A stretch of 64,000 nt of DNA from Peribacillus frigoritolerans (GCA_030562215.1 JAUPFL010000001.1:3584501-3648500), one strand, 5' to 3'. Numbered from the stretch's first letter, positions 9,478 through 20,559 are shown. Notes: a model not told the origin generated them from the sequence alone. A program made the numbers and translations.

Positions 9478-9924
9478 TTATCTTTTCGATAAAGCTGACC
9501 ACGTATTTTCAAGCCATTTATCAAAGTCTGCTCCTTTTTCACCTTCATAGGTATCATAAATATCCATTCTCATCTTCTGGAGTTTGTCTTTGAAATCAGT
9601 ATATGTGTGATTTTCTGGTAGGCTTTTCTTGATCCTGACTAGTATTTTGGTCAACCCTTTAATCAACTCGCCTTTTTTCCTTGCTGGCAATTGAACATCT
9701 TCACCTAAACTTTTCAATTGACGGTAGGCGGCCTCTTGCACTTTATATACAGAATCATTATTCATGATATGTGTGAGGATGTCGATTACTTGTTTATTTT
9801 TTGACTGACCTAATTCTTCGATTGCATCTAAACGTTCTCTCCAATTAGATTTTCGATTGGCAGATTTTTTTAATTCTTCATAGTTGGCAGGTAAATCGAT
9901 ACTCTTTGTTCCCTTGTTATTCAA
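9478..9924 (-). CDS. HEAT-repeat domain protein, 148 residues
   Basis: A small soluble protein with one or two HEAT-like helical pairs (RERLDAIEELG, DVYKVQEAAY-type pattern near residues 30-75), then a basic helical tail ending WSALSKR. The TTG at 9924 is preferred because AAGGAG lies about 11 bases before it; the nearer ATG would sit only two bases from that site. Homologous small HEAT proteins are common and mostly uncharacterised in Bacillaceae, presumably acting in protein binding. It is intact and monocistronic, with its own terminator. Confidence 0.7.
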   Translation of the reverse strand: MNNKGTKSIDLPANYEELKKSANRKSNWRERLDAIEELGQSKNKQVIDILTHIMNNDSVYKVQEAAYRQLKSLGEDVQLPARKKGELIKGLTKILVRIKKSLPENHTYTDFKDKLQKMRMDIYDTYEGEKGADFDKWLENTWSALSKR

Positions 9925-10071
9925 ATGAATCATTTCTCCTTCTGTTAGTGATCCGGATATCAAAAATGTTAATCCGATACTATAATCCCATTACCAAAAA
10001 TGGCTTATTTCCATTCTTTATTATACCCTTTTCCATATTTTAATATAGTTAAATTTATCTCGTATCTTCAA

Positions 10072-10973
10072 TCAGTCGGGTGCCTGGGGCGAGTTGCTTT
10101 GTTTTTCTTCAAACTTACCCGCACATATACCTAAAAAAGCACCAAATCTAGTCCACGTAATGTTTTTTATTATCTGGATGAATAGAAAATTTTTACGTAA
10201 ATTGACGAGGTTTACACCAAAACTTTCTTCTAAAAGTTCTCTATGTTTCTCCATGATTTCCATGAGATACAAATCATGAATCATGACTTCTGTAATGGGC
10301 ATCACTAAACCTACATGCATGGTCCATGCTGCACGGCTATCTTTACCAAGCGAGACTATACCTGCTACTACTTCAGAATCATCTCCACTGATAACAAGCC
10401 ATCGTCCACCATACTCTTCTGTAATTCCATAACCCATATAATGGAGGTAAACATTTGCAAAATCACAGACGATTTCCCCGTAGGCAATAATTGTTACATT
10501 GACCCCACTATTTGCTGCCTGTCTTAGTTCAGGTTCTAATTCTTCGAATTCGTCTTTCCAAATTTCCAAGAGTATTCTTTTTCAGCAGATAATATACAAG
10601 CTTTTACCTTATCGAGTATTTCATTGCGTCCCATGATATTCCAGATATTTTCACGATCATTTGCAGACCGTTCAAACTCCGCTAATGATTTTTCTGCCAG
10701 TTCAAAATTCTCTTCTGCTTTCATCCGACGGTTTTTTATTAGCTCGTTTGCAGGAACAGGAGTATACTGTGGTGTGTTTCCAGGACTAACCAGAATATCT
10801 CCCCGTATGGCGAGACTATCCAAGATTTCATATATTCTTGAACGTGGTACACCGGAGTTTTTTGCTACTGCATAGCCTGTTAATGGCGATTCTTCCAATA
10901 AGGCAAGATATGCTTTCGCTTCATATTCGGTAAAATTTAGATTTTTTAATGTTTCTAAAATGTTTTCTTTCAT
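10072..10973 (-). CDS. TrmB family transcriptional regulator (frameshifted)
   Basis: A regulator of about 300 residues. The N-terminal TrmB winged helix shows LNFTEYEAKAYLALL near residue 12 and SGVPRSRIYEILDSL near residue 42. The C-terminal sugar-sensor-like domain follows. The halves join if one T is added near 10568, giving YSLEIWKDEFEE. It is divergent from a LysE-type exporter. The shared region carries two copies of the dyad GYTAC-N4-GTARC, which should be its binding sites. Members with the C-terminal domain bind sugars or other small ligands; the ligand here is unknown. Confidence 0.85.
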
Positions 10974-10997
10974 AAACCCTCCAACACAACCGTAGTT

Positions 10998-11011
10998 GCT
11001 ACCTTTGTAAC
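10998..11011. promoter_or_regulatory. Candidate TrmB operator 1
   Basis: GCTACCTTTGTAAC has the dyad form GYTAC-N4-GTARC and lies 25 bases upstream of the TrmB-family start. Confidence 0.5.
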
Positions 11012-11031
11012 TAATATTTTAGCAAAAGCTG

Positions 11032-11061
11032 TTGACGTTTTCCATTTTCATCTAATATACT
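11032..11061 (+). promoter_or_regulatory. Sigma-A type promoter of the LysE-like gene
   Basis: TTGACG and TATACT are separated by 18 bases, about 50 bases before the start codon. Confidence 0.65.
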
Positions 11062-11070
11062 TAATAAGTA

Positions 11071-11084
11071 GTTACTTTAGTAGC
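11071..11084. promoter_or_regulatory. Candidate TrmB operator 2
   Basis: GTTACTTTAGTAGC is the inverted counterpart of operator 1 with the same spacing. It begins ten bases after the -10 box, where a bound repressor would block the exporter gene. Confidence 0.55.
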
Positions 11085-11112
11085 CACTATAAAAGCGGGA
11101 GGGAGAAATAGT

Positions 11113-11740
11113 ATGGATAGCTTACTTACATATATATCAATAGTGGCAATGATGGTTATTATACCGGGAGCAGATACAATGCTCTTAGTGAAAAACACGC
11201 TTAGCCATGGTCCTAAAGCGGGACGTTATACCGTTCTCGGAATGGCAACAGGGCTTTCTTTTTGGACGCTTATTGCTATTCTTGGACTATCTGTTGTCAT
11301 TGCAAAGTCCGTGATTCTTTTCAGTACAATCAAATATTTGGGAGCCGCCTACTTAATTTACTTAGGGATAAAAAGTTTCTTTGCAAAAAGCGCTATTTCC
11401 TTAAAAGCAATTCAAGCACAAGCAAATACCCCTGCGAAGTATTCAAAACGGCACAATAAAGATTCCTTTATGCAAGCATTACTTAATAATATTCTTAATC
11501 CAAAGACCGTTTTAGTTTATATAACAATCATGCCGCAATTTATCAATTTGGACGGAAATGTAAACCAGCAATTGATTATATTAGCTTTCATCTTAACCTT
11601 GCTCGCTGTACTATGGTTTCTATTTCTTGTTTATCTAATTGATTACGCAAAAAATGGATGAACAACTCCAAATTCAAAAAGCATTCCAAAAATCAACTGG
11701 CTTAATTTTAATCGGTTTTGGCATAAAAACAGGAATTTAA
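11113..11740 (+). CDS. LysE/RhtB family amino-acid exporter (frameshifted near the end)
   Basis: A translocator of about 209 residues with six hydrophobic helices. The N-terminus has the family signature IIPGADTMLLVKNTL near residue 16, and the fourth segment contains NILNPKTVLVY. The AGGGAGA site lies ten bases before the ATG. Adding one base near 11652 and one near 11682, both at A runs, extends the protein through a last helix ending GFGIKTGI at 11740, the usual family length. It is divergent from, and probably controlled by, the TrmB-type regulator. The substrate is probably an amino acid or analogue. Confidence 0.87.
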
Positions 11741-11772
11741 ATTCATTTACTAACACACTAATTTGATTCCAT

Positions 11773-11798
11773 CCGTTCAGATAATTGAACGGTTTTTT
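11773..11798 (+). terminator. Terminator of the LysE-like gene
   Basis: CCGTTCA and TGAACGG arms with loop GATAAT are followed by TTTTTT, 32 bases after the stop. Confidence 0.85.
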
Positions 11799-11897
11799 CA
11801 TTTGCGAACCGGCGCCGATAATTGCATATAATCAATTTTTTCATTCGTACATATGGCACTGCATTATTGACTGCAAGTTTTATCCGCCTTCATCATT

Positions 11898-11942
11898 AAA
11901 AAACGTCAGTATTTTCCCATAAGAGCAGGAAATACTGACGGG
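11898..11942 (-). terminator. Terminator of the glcDF operon
   Basis: CGTCAGTATTTCC pairs with GGGAAAATACTGACG and is followed by TTTTTT on the minus strand, 35 bases after the glcF stop. Confidence 0.8.
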
Positions 11943-11975
11943 TAATGTCCTATGAAGTTTGAAGTATCCCTTTTT

Positions 11976-13306
11976 TCAATCCAAGCCGCAAGCTTTGGCG
12001 AGTATTTCAACAAGGTGCATACTTTTCATTTGGTTTGCCGCTCCCTCCCTTTGGATGCCGATGCTCATTTGCATTTGGCATCCAGGGTTAACCGTAACTA
12101 TGATTGTTGCATTCGTTTCTTTAAGATTCTTCATTTTCTCATCAAGAATTTTCATGGATTCATCAAAGTGAAGAAGATTGTAAATGCCTCCAGATGCACA
12201 GCAACGGTCAAACCCTTCCATTTCAACATAGGAAACACCTGGTATGGATTGCAATAATAAACGAGGTTCCTTTTGGACCTTTTGAACATTGCGTAAATGA
12301 CATGAATCTTGATAGGAAACGATGCCTTGCCATTCTTCAGTGAAGGGAAGCGGCCCCAATTGATGAAGAATTTGACTGATATCTTTTGATTTTTCCGAGA
12401 AAGCCCTTGCTGCCGCAGCCCATTCGTGATCCTCTGCCAATAGATGTCCATATTCAAGAAGCGAAGCACCGCAGCCTCCTGCGTTATTAACTATTACATC
12501 AGCATCCGTCTGCATGAAGGCTTGGATATTCCTCTTTGCCAATTCTTTCGCTTGTTTTGTTTCACCTTGATGGGAATGCAGTGCACCGCAGCAATTCTGA
12601 TTTTCAGGGAGAATGACCTCACACCCTGCTATGGTAAGCAGCTCAATGGAAAGACGGTTTATTCGTGACATCATGGAATCCATGATACACCCAGCAAAAA
12701 ATGCCACTTTTAATTTCGTTTCCCCTTTTGCCGACATAATCGTACCTGTCCGGATGCGTTTGGAGGAAGACTCGATGGTTGGAAGTGCTTGTTCTAAATG
12801 TGCAAGGGCAGGAGAAATCTTTTGCAGTACATTAGATGATCGGATAAGCTTGGATAAGCCTGTTTTTTGATAGAGCTGTACCGCACTTCCAATCCTGTTC
12901 ATTCGTTTTGGATATGGAAAAAGATGAACCAATGCCAGTTTTTTGATCTTTGTCATTTTATTTTTTTGTTTGCTGATACGGAGTTTTCAACGGCTTCTTT
13001 TGCCGCTTCCAGTATATGTCCGTATGGCACACCAACAGGACATGCTGTTTCACAAGCACGACAGCCTAAGCATAAGTCGATCGGTTTAGCTAAATCTTTT
13101 TGGAAATCTATTTTTCCTTCGGCTGCCATTTTCACTAGATTGATTCGACCGCGTGGAGAGGCGGATTCCACACCCATTGATTCATATGTAGGGCATGCCG
13201 GTAAACAGTATCCGCATTTTACGCATTGGTTTGTCCAATCATAGGCATCTGAATATAAATTTTGGACCGCAGCATTCGTCTCGTTCGGTTTGGCGGGTAG
13301 ATTCAT
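11976..13306 (-). CDS. glcF: Glycolate oxidase iron-sulfur subunit GlcF (frameshifted)
   Basis: The iron-sulfur partner of glycolate oxidase, about 443 residues, passing electrons from the flavin subunit to the membrane quinone pool. Two ferredoxin-type clusters are visible near residues 28-95: [12 protein letters not shown] and [12 protein letters not shown]. The C-terminal half holds the two CCG-type domains ([11 protein letters not shown] and RCCASGG). The frame shifts near 12957 in an A run, and one added A joins the halves as [11 protein letters not shown]. Its ATG overlaps the glcD stop as ATGA, so the two are coupled. B. subtilis YsfD is the probable counterpart. Confidence 0.9.
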
Positions 13307-14706
13307 GTAACCAACACGACCCTTGTCTGTCCCTTATCAGGAAAAATCTTCCCTGGATTAAGGATATTATTGGGATCCCATGCTTCTTTAATTTTTTCAT
13401 CATATTCACCCCGGATATTCCTAATTCCATTTCCATATATGGTGACTTTAAAGTACCGATTCCATGTTCCCCGGAAAGTGTTCCGCCTAGTTCGATTGCT
13501 GCTTCAAAAATTTCACTGACAGCAAGCTCCACTTTTTCATTTCCGTAATATTTCGTTTATCGGTAATGATGTTCGGATGTAAGTTCCCATCCCCTGCATG
13601 ACCGAATACAACCAAGTTCAACCCGTATTTCTCCCGGATTTCGTTTAATCTCTCCATCATCGCCGGTATTTGACTGCGTGGAACGGTCGCGTCTTCAGAA
13701 ATTTTTGTAGGGCCCATTTGTGTAATGGCCGGTGAAACCAATTTACGCGCACTCCAAATGGTTTGGCGTTCTTCCTCTGTCTCCGCTATCTTGACGTAGG
13801 AAGCGCCCTCAGCCCTGCATATATCGGCACATTTATTGATTTCTTCCTCAATCGCCAATGGGTGACCATCTATTTCTATGATCAGAATGGCTTCTGCCTG
13901 AAGAGGCAAACCGGAAGGCCGATAGCTTTCAACAGCTCGGATGCATGCATTATCCATCAATTCCAGGGCAGATGGTAGAATTCCTGACGATAAAATGCTG
14001 GTGATGGCATGGCCAGAGTCTATCAATTGATTGAAGTGGGCGACAAATGTTTGTTTAGATTGAGGTTTTGGTATTAAGCGGATGATTGTCTCAGTGACGA
14101 TGCCTAAAGTACCTTCCGATCCTACGATCAACCGGGTCAAATCATACCCTGTTACATTTTTTACGGTCTTTCCGCCAGTACGAATGATTTCTCCTGTCGG
14201 GGTGACTACCTCCAGACCTATCACATATTCTTTTGTCGTTCCATATTTCAATCCCTTTGGCCCGCTGGAGTTTTCCAATAGATTCCCGCCTATTGTGGCT
14301 ACATTGGAACTGCTTGGATCCGGCGGATAGAATAAGCCGGCTTCTTCAGCCTTTTTATGAATATCTGCCGTAATCACACCTGGAGAGACAATGGCAAGCA
14401 TATTTTCCCGATCAATGATCAATTTATCCCGCAAAAGGGTCATATCGAGAACCATCCCCCTTTAACAGGTAAAGGGCCGCCGCTTAGCGAAGTTCCTGAC
14501 CCTCTAGGGTAAACAGGTATTTTGTGAGTATTAGCCAATTTAACCACTTCACTGATTTCCTCCGCGTTTTTTGGCTGTATAACGATTTCAGGTAAATATT
14601 CCCCAAAAGAAGCGTCATAGCTATAACAATACCTTTCTGCCAAATCAAGAAACATTCTGTCACCTGGAATCACCTGACTAAGATCGACCAGGGCTTCTTT
14701 CTCCAT
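13303..14706 (-). CDS. glcD: Glycolate oxidase flavin subunit GlcD (frameshifted)
   Basis: The FAD subunit that oxidises glycolate to glyoxylate, about 468 residues. The PCMH fold has [12 protein letters not shown] near residue 75 and [15 protein letters not shown] near 125. The C-terminal domain carries [13 protein letters not shown] and TLSGEHGIG. The ATG at 14706 has AAGGAA nine bases upstream and is preferred over the GTG at 14715. Single-base changes are needed near 14450 and 13540, and a third near 13405, after which the end reads [10 protein letters not shown] and overlaps glcF. It corresponds to B. subtilis YsfC. It lies next to a racemase and an ABC transport operon. Confidence 0.9.
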
Positions 14707-14809
14707 GCTTCTCACTTCCTTTTTTTTTGGAAAAGGTCTATTCGTATGTAATATAATGGCATTTTAAGATTCTGCTAGATATAATGATGAAAGAAAAGGA
14801 GGTTTTTTT

Positions 14810-15452
14810 TTGAAAATTGCACTGATTCATGCAACCACAACCGCACTAAAACCAATTGAAACTGCCTTTCAGACTGTTGCACCGAACATTGAACTCCTTC
14901 ATTTCATGGACACGGGTCTTCTCGCCTTGATGGAAAAGAGAGGCAAGTTAACTCCTGAAATCATCCGCCGCTTTTCTGCATTAGTGAATATAGCCTATGA
15001 TTCTGATGTTTCATGCATCCAACTTACTTGCTCTGCCTTTAATGACATCACCGCAATTTTACAACCTCTTTACTCTGTAAAGTTATTTCGTTCAGATGAA
15101 GCCATGCTTGATGAAGCGCTTCGCTACACTAGCATCGGCCTGGTTTCTACCGTAAAAGAAACGCCGATCGCCCTTCAAAATTACTTATTGAATAAGAATC
15201 CGGAGTGTATGATCGAGTCATTGGTGGATCCCGGAATCATCCATTTATTATCACAAGGAAAAAGAAAGGAACATGACGATCGGGTTAAAAAAGATGGTGG
15301 AACAATTGGATGGAAAGACAGAAGTGATTTTGCTTTCACAATATAGTATGGAACATATCGCAAAGCAGGTTAATCCTTCTGTCCCTGTCCTAACGGCGCC
15401 GCTACTGGCTGCCAAAAGGTGTTTGGCTCATTTGAGTGGAGCGTATACATGA
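14810..15452 (+). CDS. Asp/Glu/hydantoin racemase family protein (frameshifted)
   Basis: About 213 residues with the two-half racemase fold. The first half has HATTTALKPIE near residue 8 and the catalytic-cysteine region IQLTCSAFND near 75. The second half contains VLTAPLLAAKRCL. The TTG at 14810 is eight bases after AAGGAGG. The frame shifts near 15292 in a run of A, where one fewer A gives the sequence RVKKMVEQLDGK. It is divergent from glcD and convergent with the ABC transporter. Aspartate/glutamate racemases, hydantoin racemases and arylmalonate decarboxylases share this fold, so the reaction is not certain. Confidence 0.75.
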
Positions 15453-15512
15453 GTTTCTTAGAAAAATCAGAACTTTGCCAGCATGATCGTTTACTACGTC
15501 AAATATAAGTTT

Positions 15513-16322
15513 TTAACCGTTTGTATGATGCGAACCTCCAAAAACTTTACCGACACCTTGAATTTTTTCAAGTATGACGATCAGAAGGACTGATATGAAA
15601 ATAACCACACTTGACACGGATGCAACGATTGGATTGTAGGCATCCTGCATTTGCGAGAAAATCTCGATCGGGAGCGTTCTCATTTCAGGTGATACCATAA
15701 AAAGAGAGACCGTTACATTATCAAATGATGTCAAAAATGCGAATAATCCCCCTGAGATGGCCGCGGATCCAATAAGCGGCAGTGTCACTTTCATGAATAC
15801 TGTTAGTGGATTCGCTCCAAGTATGGCCGCTGCCCGTTCGAGATTATAATCAAATCCACTTAAGCCGGTTAATACGAGCCGCATGACATATGGTATGCAA
15901 ATCACGATATGGGCAATTAAAAACCCTGTAGACGTACCGGCAAGCATCATTGGTGTAAAGTACATCAAGAGTGCAATCCCTAAGACTAATTGCGGCACAC
16001 TTAATGGAGAAGTTAAAAGGGCCGTTATATACGATTTTCCCGGTATATCATACTTTGCGATTCCAAGGGCACCCAAAGTTCCGAATATGACGGAGAAAAG
16101 GGCAGCTAATGCTGCGAACTTCGCACTGTTCAAAAATGCTTCCAAAAATTCAGGACGCTCCAAAATCTTGGAATACCATTGCAGTGAAAAACCTTCAGCC
16201 GGAAAACTTGGATAATTGGCACTTGTAAAAGAAGCGGGAATAACGACAATGAGCGGGATCAAGATATAGATAATGGCCAACACGGCTACTGCAATCCTAA
16301 GGCCGCCAAACGTTTTCATCAT
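15513..16322 (-). CDS. ABC transporter permease, PotC-like
   Basis: The second inner-membrane permease of a polyamine-type importer, 269 residues, intact. Six helices are visible, with the EAA loop ERAAAILGANPLTVFMKVTLP near residue 165, which contacts the ATPase. It is the last gene of the operon. Its ATG overlaps the upstream permease stop by four bases (ATGA). It works with the adjoining permease, ATPase and binding lipoprotein. Related systems carry putrescine, spermidine, 2-aminoethylphosphonate, thiamine or iron, so the substrate is open. Confidence 0.88.
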   Translation of the reverse strand: MMKTFGGLRIAVAVLAIIYILIPLIVVIPASFTSANYPSFPAEGFSLQWYSKILERPEFLEAFLNSAKFAALAALFSVIFGTLGALGIAKYDIPGKSYITALLTSPLSVPQLVLGIALLMYFTPMMLAGTSTGFLIAHIVICIPYVMRLVLTGLSGFDYNLERAAAILGANPLTVFMKVTLPLIGSAAISGGLFAFLTSFDNVTVSLFMVSPEMRTLPIEIFSQMQDAYNPIVASVSSVVIFISVLLIVILEKIQGVGKVFGGSHHTNG

Positions 16323-17262
16323 CGGAATACCTCCTTGAATTTCCCTTTTTCAAATGCTCTGGTAAAGACGGCTACCGATATGACAGTGGTTGCTAATAGA
16401 ATATAAGAAAGAGCAGATCCGAATGTCCAATGCAGCAGGTTATTAATTTGATCATAGATGACAACAGGCATCACGGGCACGTTGGCTCCCCCATTAGTGC
16501 AGGCGTAACATAAGCACTCATTGACAAACTGAATACGAGAATGCAGCCAGATACGATACCTGGGATACTTAGCGGCAATGTAATGGAAAAGAACCTTCTG
16601 AATGGGCTTGCCCCAAGTATGGCTCCTGCCTTATCAAGAGAAGGATCAATATTATAAAGACTTGCAACGATGGATAAGATCATGAAAGGAAGATATGCAT
16701 TGGAAAGCCCAATCACAACTCCGATTTCCGAAAACAATAGTTTCAATGGTGCATCTATTATGCCAAGGGCCATCAAGGTTTGATTAATCGTTCCATTAGG
16801 CAATAGTAAGAGGTACCAGCCAAAATTACGGACAACTATACTTACCAAGAGCGGTGACACGATCAAGAGAGTGATATACCCTCTGATCCGCGCTGAACTT
16901 TTGGCCATTGTCAAAGCTACCGGATATCCAAGAAATAAAGCAACCAAGACCGAATATAAACTGATCTTCACTGTCAGCCATAATGAAGATAAGTAATAAC
17001 TATCGGAAAATAATTGTGTATAGTTTTTTAGGCTATAAACTGCCTCCGCTCCTCCAAGATTATCTGTCGATATGAAGCTTAAATATAAAATGTATAACAT
17101 CGGTATGACAAAGAAACCAAATATGAAAAGCAGAATCGGCGTTAAAAGGAGCAATCCCGGCACCCAGACTTTCCTTTTCTTGATTTTAGGTTTCTTTAGC
17201 GGCTCAATAGGACTCGTTTGCTGTTCTATTTCTTGACTAGCATAACTTCTGCTGGGCTCCAT
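16319..17262 (-). CDS. ABC transporter permease, PotB-like (frameshifted at C-terminus)
   Basis: The first permease of the same importer, about 314 residues. A long cytoplasmic N-terminal extension rich in S, Q, E and K precedes six helices. The EAA loop contains [15 protein letters not shown] near residue 215. After [15 protein letters not shown] sequence the frame changes near 16490, and the remaining helix ends KFKEVFR and overlaps the next gene. The start at 17262 lies inside the end of the ATPase gene, an overlap of 37 bases. That overlap is typical of tightly coupled transport operons. Confidence 0.85.
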
Positions 17263-18364
17263 CCAATCAACACCTCACTTCCATTTTGCCATGTTGGATC
17301 GAAAGCGGAAGTCAATACTTGAATACTTTTCCTCTGTAAAAGAACATTGATTTCCCATGAGGTACCAAGATAATTAATTTGGCTGATCTTGGCACGATGG
17401 AAATCCAACTGTGATGAAGGCTTTTCATCAAGAGAAACAATCTGCAGTTTTTCTGGTCTAATATAAAGCTTCACCTCATCCCCGGTTTTCAAATCACGAT
17501 CATTACCCATGATGTTATTAGTGTCGACATGAGTGATATCAGAACCGATCTTGACTGCAACTTTCCGCTTATCCACAGCAGACACATTCCCTTCAAAACA
17601 ATTCGATTTCCCGATGAATTGAAAGACGAATTCTGTCTTCGGATGATTGTAAATCTCAGTCGGAGTACTGATTTGTTCAATTTTCCCTGCATTCATGACC
17701 ACGACTCGATCAGACATGGAAAGAGCTTCTTCTTGATCATGAGTCACAAAAATGGTCGTTACGCCAATTTCCTTTTGTAATCGCTTTATCTCGGCCCTGA
17801 GTTCATGCCGCAACTTTGCATCAAGGTTTGAAAGCGGTTCGTCAAGCAAAAGGAGCTCCGGTTCAACAACAAGTGCCCTGGAAATGGCAACACGCTGACG
17901 CTGACCTCCTGATAATTCCCTTGGATAACGATTCTCCAATCCTGACATTTTCACTAATTCAAGCGCTTTACTTATCTTCTTTTTTGATCAGCTTTACCGA
18001 CCTTGCGCAGTTTCAAGCCAAAACTGAGATTTTCATAGACTGTCATATGGGGAAAAAGCGAATAAGTTTGAAAAACCATTCCTAAATCTCGCTTATAAGG
18101 CGGAACCTTCGTAACATTATTGCCTTTAATATGGACCTCGCCCCGATCTGGATCGAGGAACCCAGCAATGAGGTTCAAGGTTGTGGACTTTCCGCACCCG
18201 GAAGGACCAAGAAGAGTGAGTAACTCTCCTTGTTTCACCTCCAGGTCAATGCCATTCAGGACAACATTCGCTCCAAATTGTTTAAACGCGCCTTTTATCT
18301 CTACATCATTTTTATTTGACCCAGCACCCTGAACTGCCTCCAAGTGCTGCCTATTAATTTCCAC
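17226..18364 (-). CDS. ABC transporter ATP-binding protein, PotA-like (frameshifted)
   Basis: The ATPase of the importer, about 379 residues. Walker A is GPSGCGKST near residue 55, the Q loop is [10 protein letters not shown], the signature is [10 protein letters not shown], and Walker B is [12 protein letters not shown] followed by the switch histidine in VTHDQ. The C-terminal TOBE/MOP-like domain (residues about 250-379) is typical of the PotA/UgpC group. One A added near 17973 joins the two parts as [14 protein letters not shown]. It sits between the binding lipoprotein gene and the permeases in a single operon. Confidence 0.92.
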
Positions 18365-18402
18365 TTCTTTTTTAATACTTCCATGTGATCAACACGCTCC
18401 TT

Positions 18403-19503
18403 TTATTTAAGTTTTTTCCCTAATTCAGGAGTAACCTCTTTCGCCCATCTGTCTGACACCTCGGCACGGATCTCGGCAAACTTGGCGAAATCAGGTTTGA
18501 ATGTTTTATCACTTGCTTTAAGCCCGATTGACTCTTCATATTTCTCTGGAATTTTCATGCCTTCCACTGTCGGATAAAATCCTTTTTCGGAAATTAATGC
18601 TTGCGCTTCTTCACTGATTACATAGTTGATGAATTCTAGGGCTTCTTTGCTATTAGGCGTATTTTTAACGAGACCGGCGCTGAATGCTTGAAGAGGTACA
18701 CCTTCTTTTGGCACGGCCATCTTAATGGGAATACCTGAAACGGCTAGTTCACCTATGGCATAGCTTCCCATGACAGTTACGTCAGCAGCTCCTTGTTGGA
18801 TCGCTGGCATCATTTGCGTTGAGTTTTTATAAAATGTATTGGAATACGCTGCAAGATCTTTTGCTTTTTCGAGACCTGGTTCCATATCTTCCGTACTGCC
18901 GCCGTTTGAAATCGCCAGACCATTAAGGGTATTGAAACCCCAGTCATTTGTAATATCTGAAAATGCCGTTTTACCCTCGTAATCAGGTGAGACAAGGTCA
19001 TTCCATGATTCAATTGATTTTAAGCCTTCCTTTTTGAAGGTTTCCGTATTATAAGCTGGTGCAATGACTAAGCCAAATGCTGGAGCAGCCGCATTTTCAA
19101 CCGGAATGAACCGTGGATCCACCGATTTCATATTGGGAACATTGGACTTATCAATTGGTTCGATCAGTTCCTTCTCCTTAGCACGTATTACATCAACCGG
19201 TACAAAAAGGGCAACATCTATTTGCGGGGCGTTCTTCTGTAATTCCACTTTGGATAGGATTTCACCTGATAAACCGGAAATGTAATTAACCGTGATTCCC
19301 GTTTCTTCTTTGAATTTTGGGGCAATCACATCTCGGATGGCACTTTCGATGACACCGCCATTACCGGCTATCGTTATTTTTTTCTCTCCTTTTTCACCTG
19401 CACTCGTTTGTACGGATTCACCCGGTTTTTGCGGAGTAGGATTACCACATCCCGCAAGAGCGATCAATACTATTATTGATAATAGACTCATCAGCTTTTT
19501 CAT
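18403..19503 (-). CDS. ABC transporter substrate-binding lipoprotein, PotD-like
   Basis: The extracellular binding protein of the importer, 366 residues, intact. The start at 19503 is chosen because GGGAGG lies eight bases before it. The lipoprotein signal ends LIALAGCGN, so Cys18 or so would be lipidated. The mature part has the periplasmic-binding fold of the family-1/PotD type (ITIAGNGGVIE, PQIDVALF, VMGSYAIGELAV). Only about 22 bases separate it from the TAXI gene upstream, so both should be on one transcript. The ligand cannot be read from sequence. Confidence 0.88.
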   Translation of the reverse strand: MKKLMSLLSIIVLIALAGCGNPTPQKPGESVQTSAGEKGEKKITIAGNGGVIESAIRDVIAPKFKEETGITVNYISGLSGEILSKVELQKNAPQIDVALFVPVDVIRAKEKELIEPIDKSNVPNMKSVDPRFIPVENAAAPAFGLVIAPAYNTETFKKEGLKSIESWNDLVSPDYEGKTAFSDITNDWGFNTLNGLAISNGGSTEDMEPGLEKAKDLAAYSNTFYKNSTQMMPAIQQGAADVTVMGSYAIGELAVSGIPIKMAVPKEGVPLQAFSAGLVKNTPNSKEALEFINYVISEEAQALISEKGFYPTVEGMKIPEKYEESIGLKASDKTFKPDFAKFAEIRAEVSDRWAKEVTPELGKKLK

Positions 19504-19525
19504 AGTCATTACCTCCCGTTTTTCA

Positions 19526-20530
19526 TTAATTTCCAATAATACCTTGTTCAGTAAAATAATTCATGGCCCCTGGATGAAAATCCAGCGGAACTTGTTTAGT
19601 TGCTTCAGTTATTGAAATATCTGAAGCGGCTGGATGTGTATGCTGCAGTTCAGGCAGATGTTCATATAATGTTTTCACAAGATTGTAAGCATGAGGATCA
19701 GACATTTCCTTGTAGGTTACCAGGACATTTTTAATTGAAATCGTTTGGACATTTTTTTTCATCCCCCTGTATGTATCTCTGGGAATGTCATTATGAGTAT
19801 AAACTCCATATTGTTTTTGAAGGCGTTCAATGATGTCTCCCGGTATTGGGATGAAAGTTAGTTCCGTCTGCTTTGATATGAAAGCGATTTCATTATTGGG
19901 AATTCCCGATGAAAAGAAAGCTGCATCAATGGTACCATTTCGTAATGCTTCTGCAGATTGAGAAAAAGAAAGATAGGATAAATTCAATTGATCAGTCGGT
20001 AAATCAGATTCTAACAGAATCCGCTCTGCAATAAGCCTTGTACCGCTTCCTGCCGTTCCTACACTAATGCGTTTATCCACTAAATCTTCCAAGGAATCAA
20101 TATCATTTTGCTTAGTAGAAACAATTTGAACATAATTGGAATATAGGGCCGTTAAAGCTCTTAACTTGGATTTATCCGTTTCAGGCAAATCCAGTACATC
20201 CACTGTGGTAAAACCAATTTCTGCCCGATGGAGGCTAACCAATTCAGTATTTTCGATGGAAGCATCGGTGACCTGGGTACCTGACACAGCTCCATTATAT
20301 TTTTCATACATATTTGATAATCTTTGTCCTAATGAAAAATAAACACCTGTCATATCTCCGGTTCCAATGATTAACATCCTATTATTTAAATCCTGTCCTT
20401 CAGAAGTTAGTTGCCTCTGAATCAACGTAGTAGCAGGTTTAGATATTTCCTGCTGCTCATTCATAAAAGAACAACCTGTCATGAAACAAAATAACAAAGC
20501 GACTTTTATAAAGAGTGCTCCATTCTTCAT
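19526..20530 (-). CDS. TAXI family TRAP-type solute-binding lipoprotein
   Basis: A 334-residue extracellular binding protein of the TAXI family, intact. The signal peptide ends FCFMTGCS, a lipobox. Family landmarks are IIGTGDMTGVYFSLG near residue 55 and VGTAGSGTRLIAERIL near 155. No DctQM-type TRAP membrane subunits are in the window, so it is an orphan binding protein. It lies between a two-component system and a PotABCD-like importer, and directly behind a sigma-54 promoter. It may feed the ABC permeases or act as a ligand-presenting sensor partner of the histidine kinase; both are inference. Confidence 0.88.
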   Translation of the reverse strand: MKNGALFIKVALLFCFMTGCSFMNEQQEISKPATTLIQRQLTSEGQDLNNRMLIIGTGDMTGVYFSLGQRLSNMYEKYNGAVSGTQVTDASIENTELVSLHRAEIGFTTVDVLDLPETDKSKLRALTALYSNYVQIVSTKQNDIDSLEDLVDKRISVGTAGSGTRLIAERILLESDLPTDQLNLSYLSFSQSAEALRNGTIDAAFFSSGIPNNEIAFISKQTELTFIPIPGDIIERLQKQYGVYTHNDIPRDTYRGMKKNVQTISIKNVLVTYKEMSDPHAYNLVKTLYEHLPELQHTHPAASDISITEATKQVPLDFHPGAMNYFTEQGIIGN

Positions 20531-20559
20531 TGTGGCCCTCCTTTCTTAATGAATTTAGA

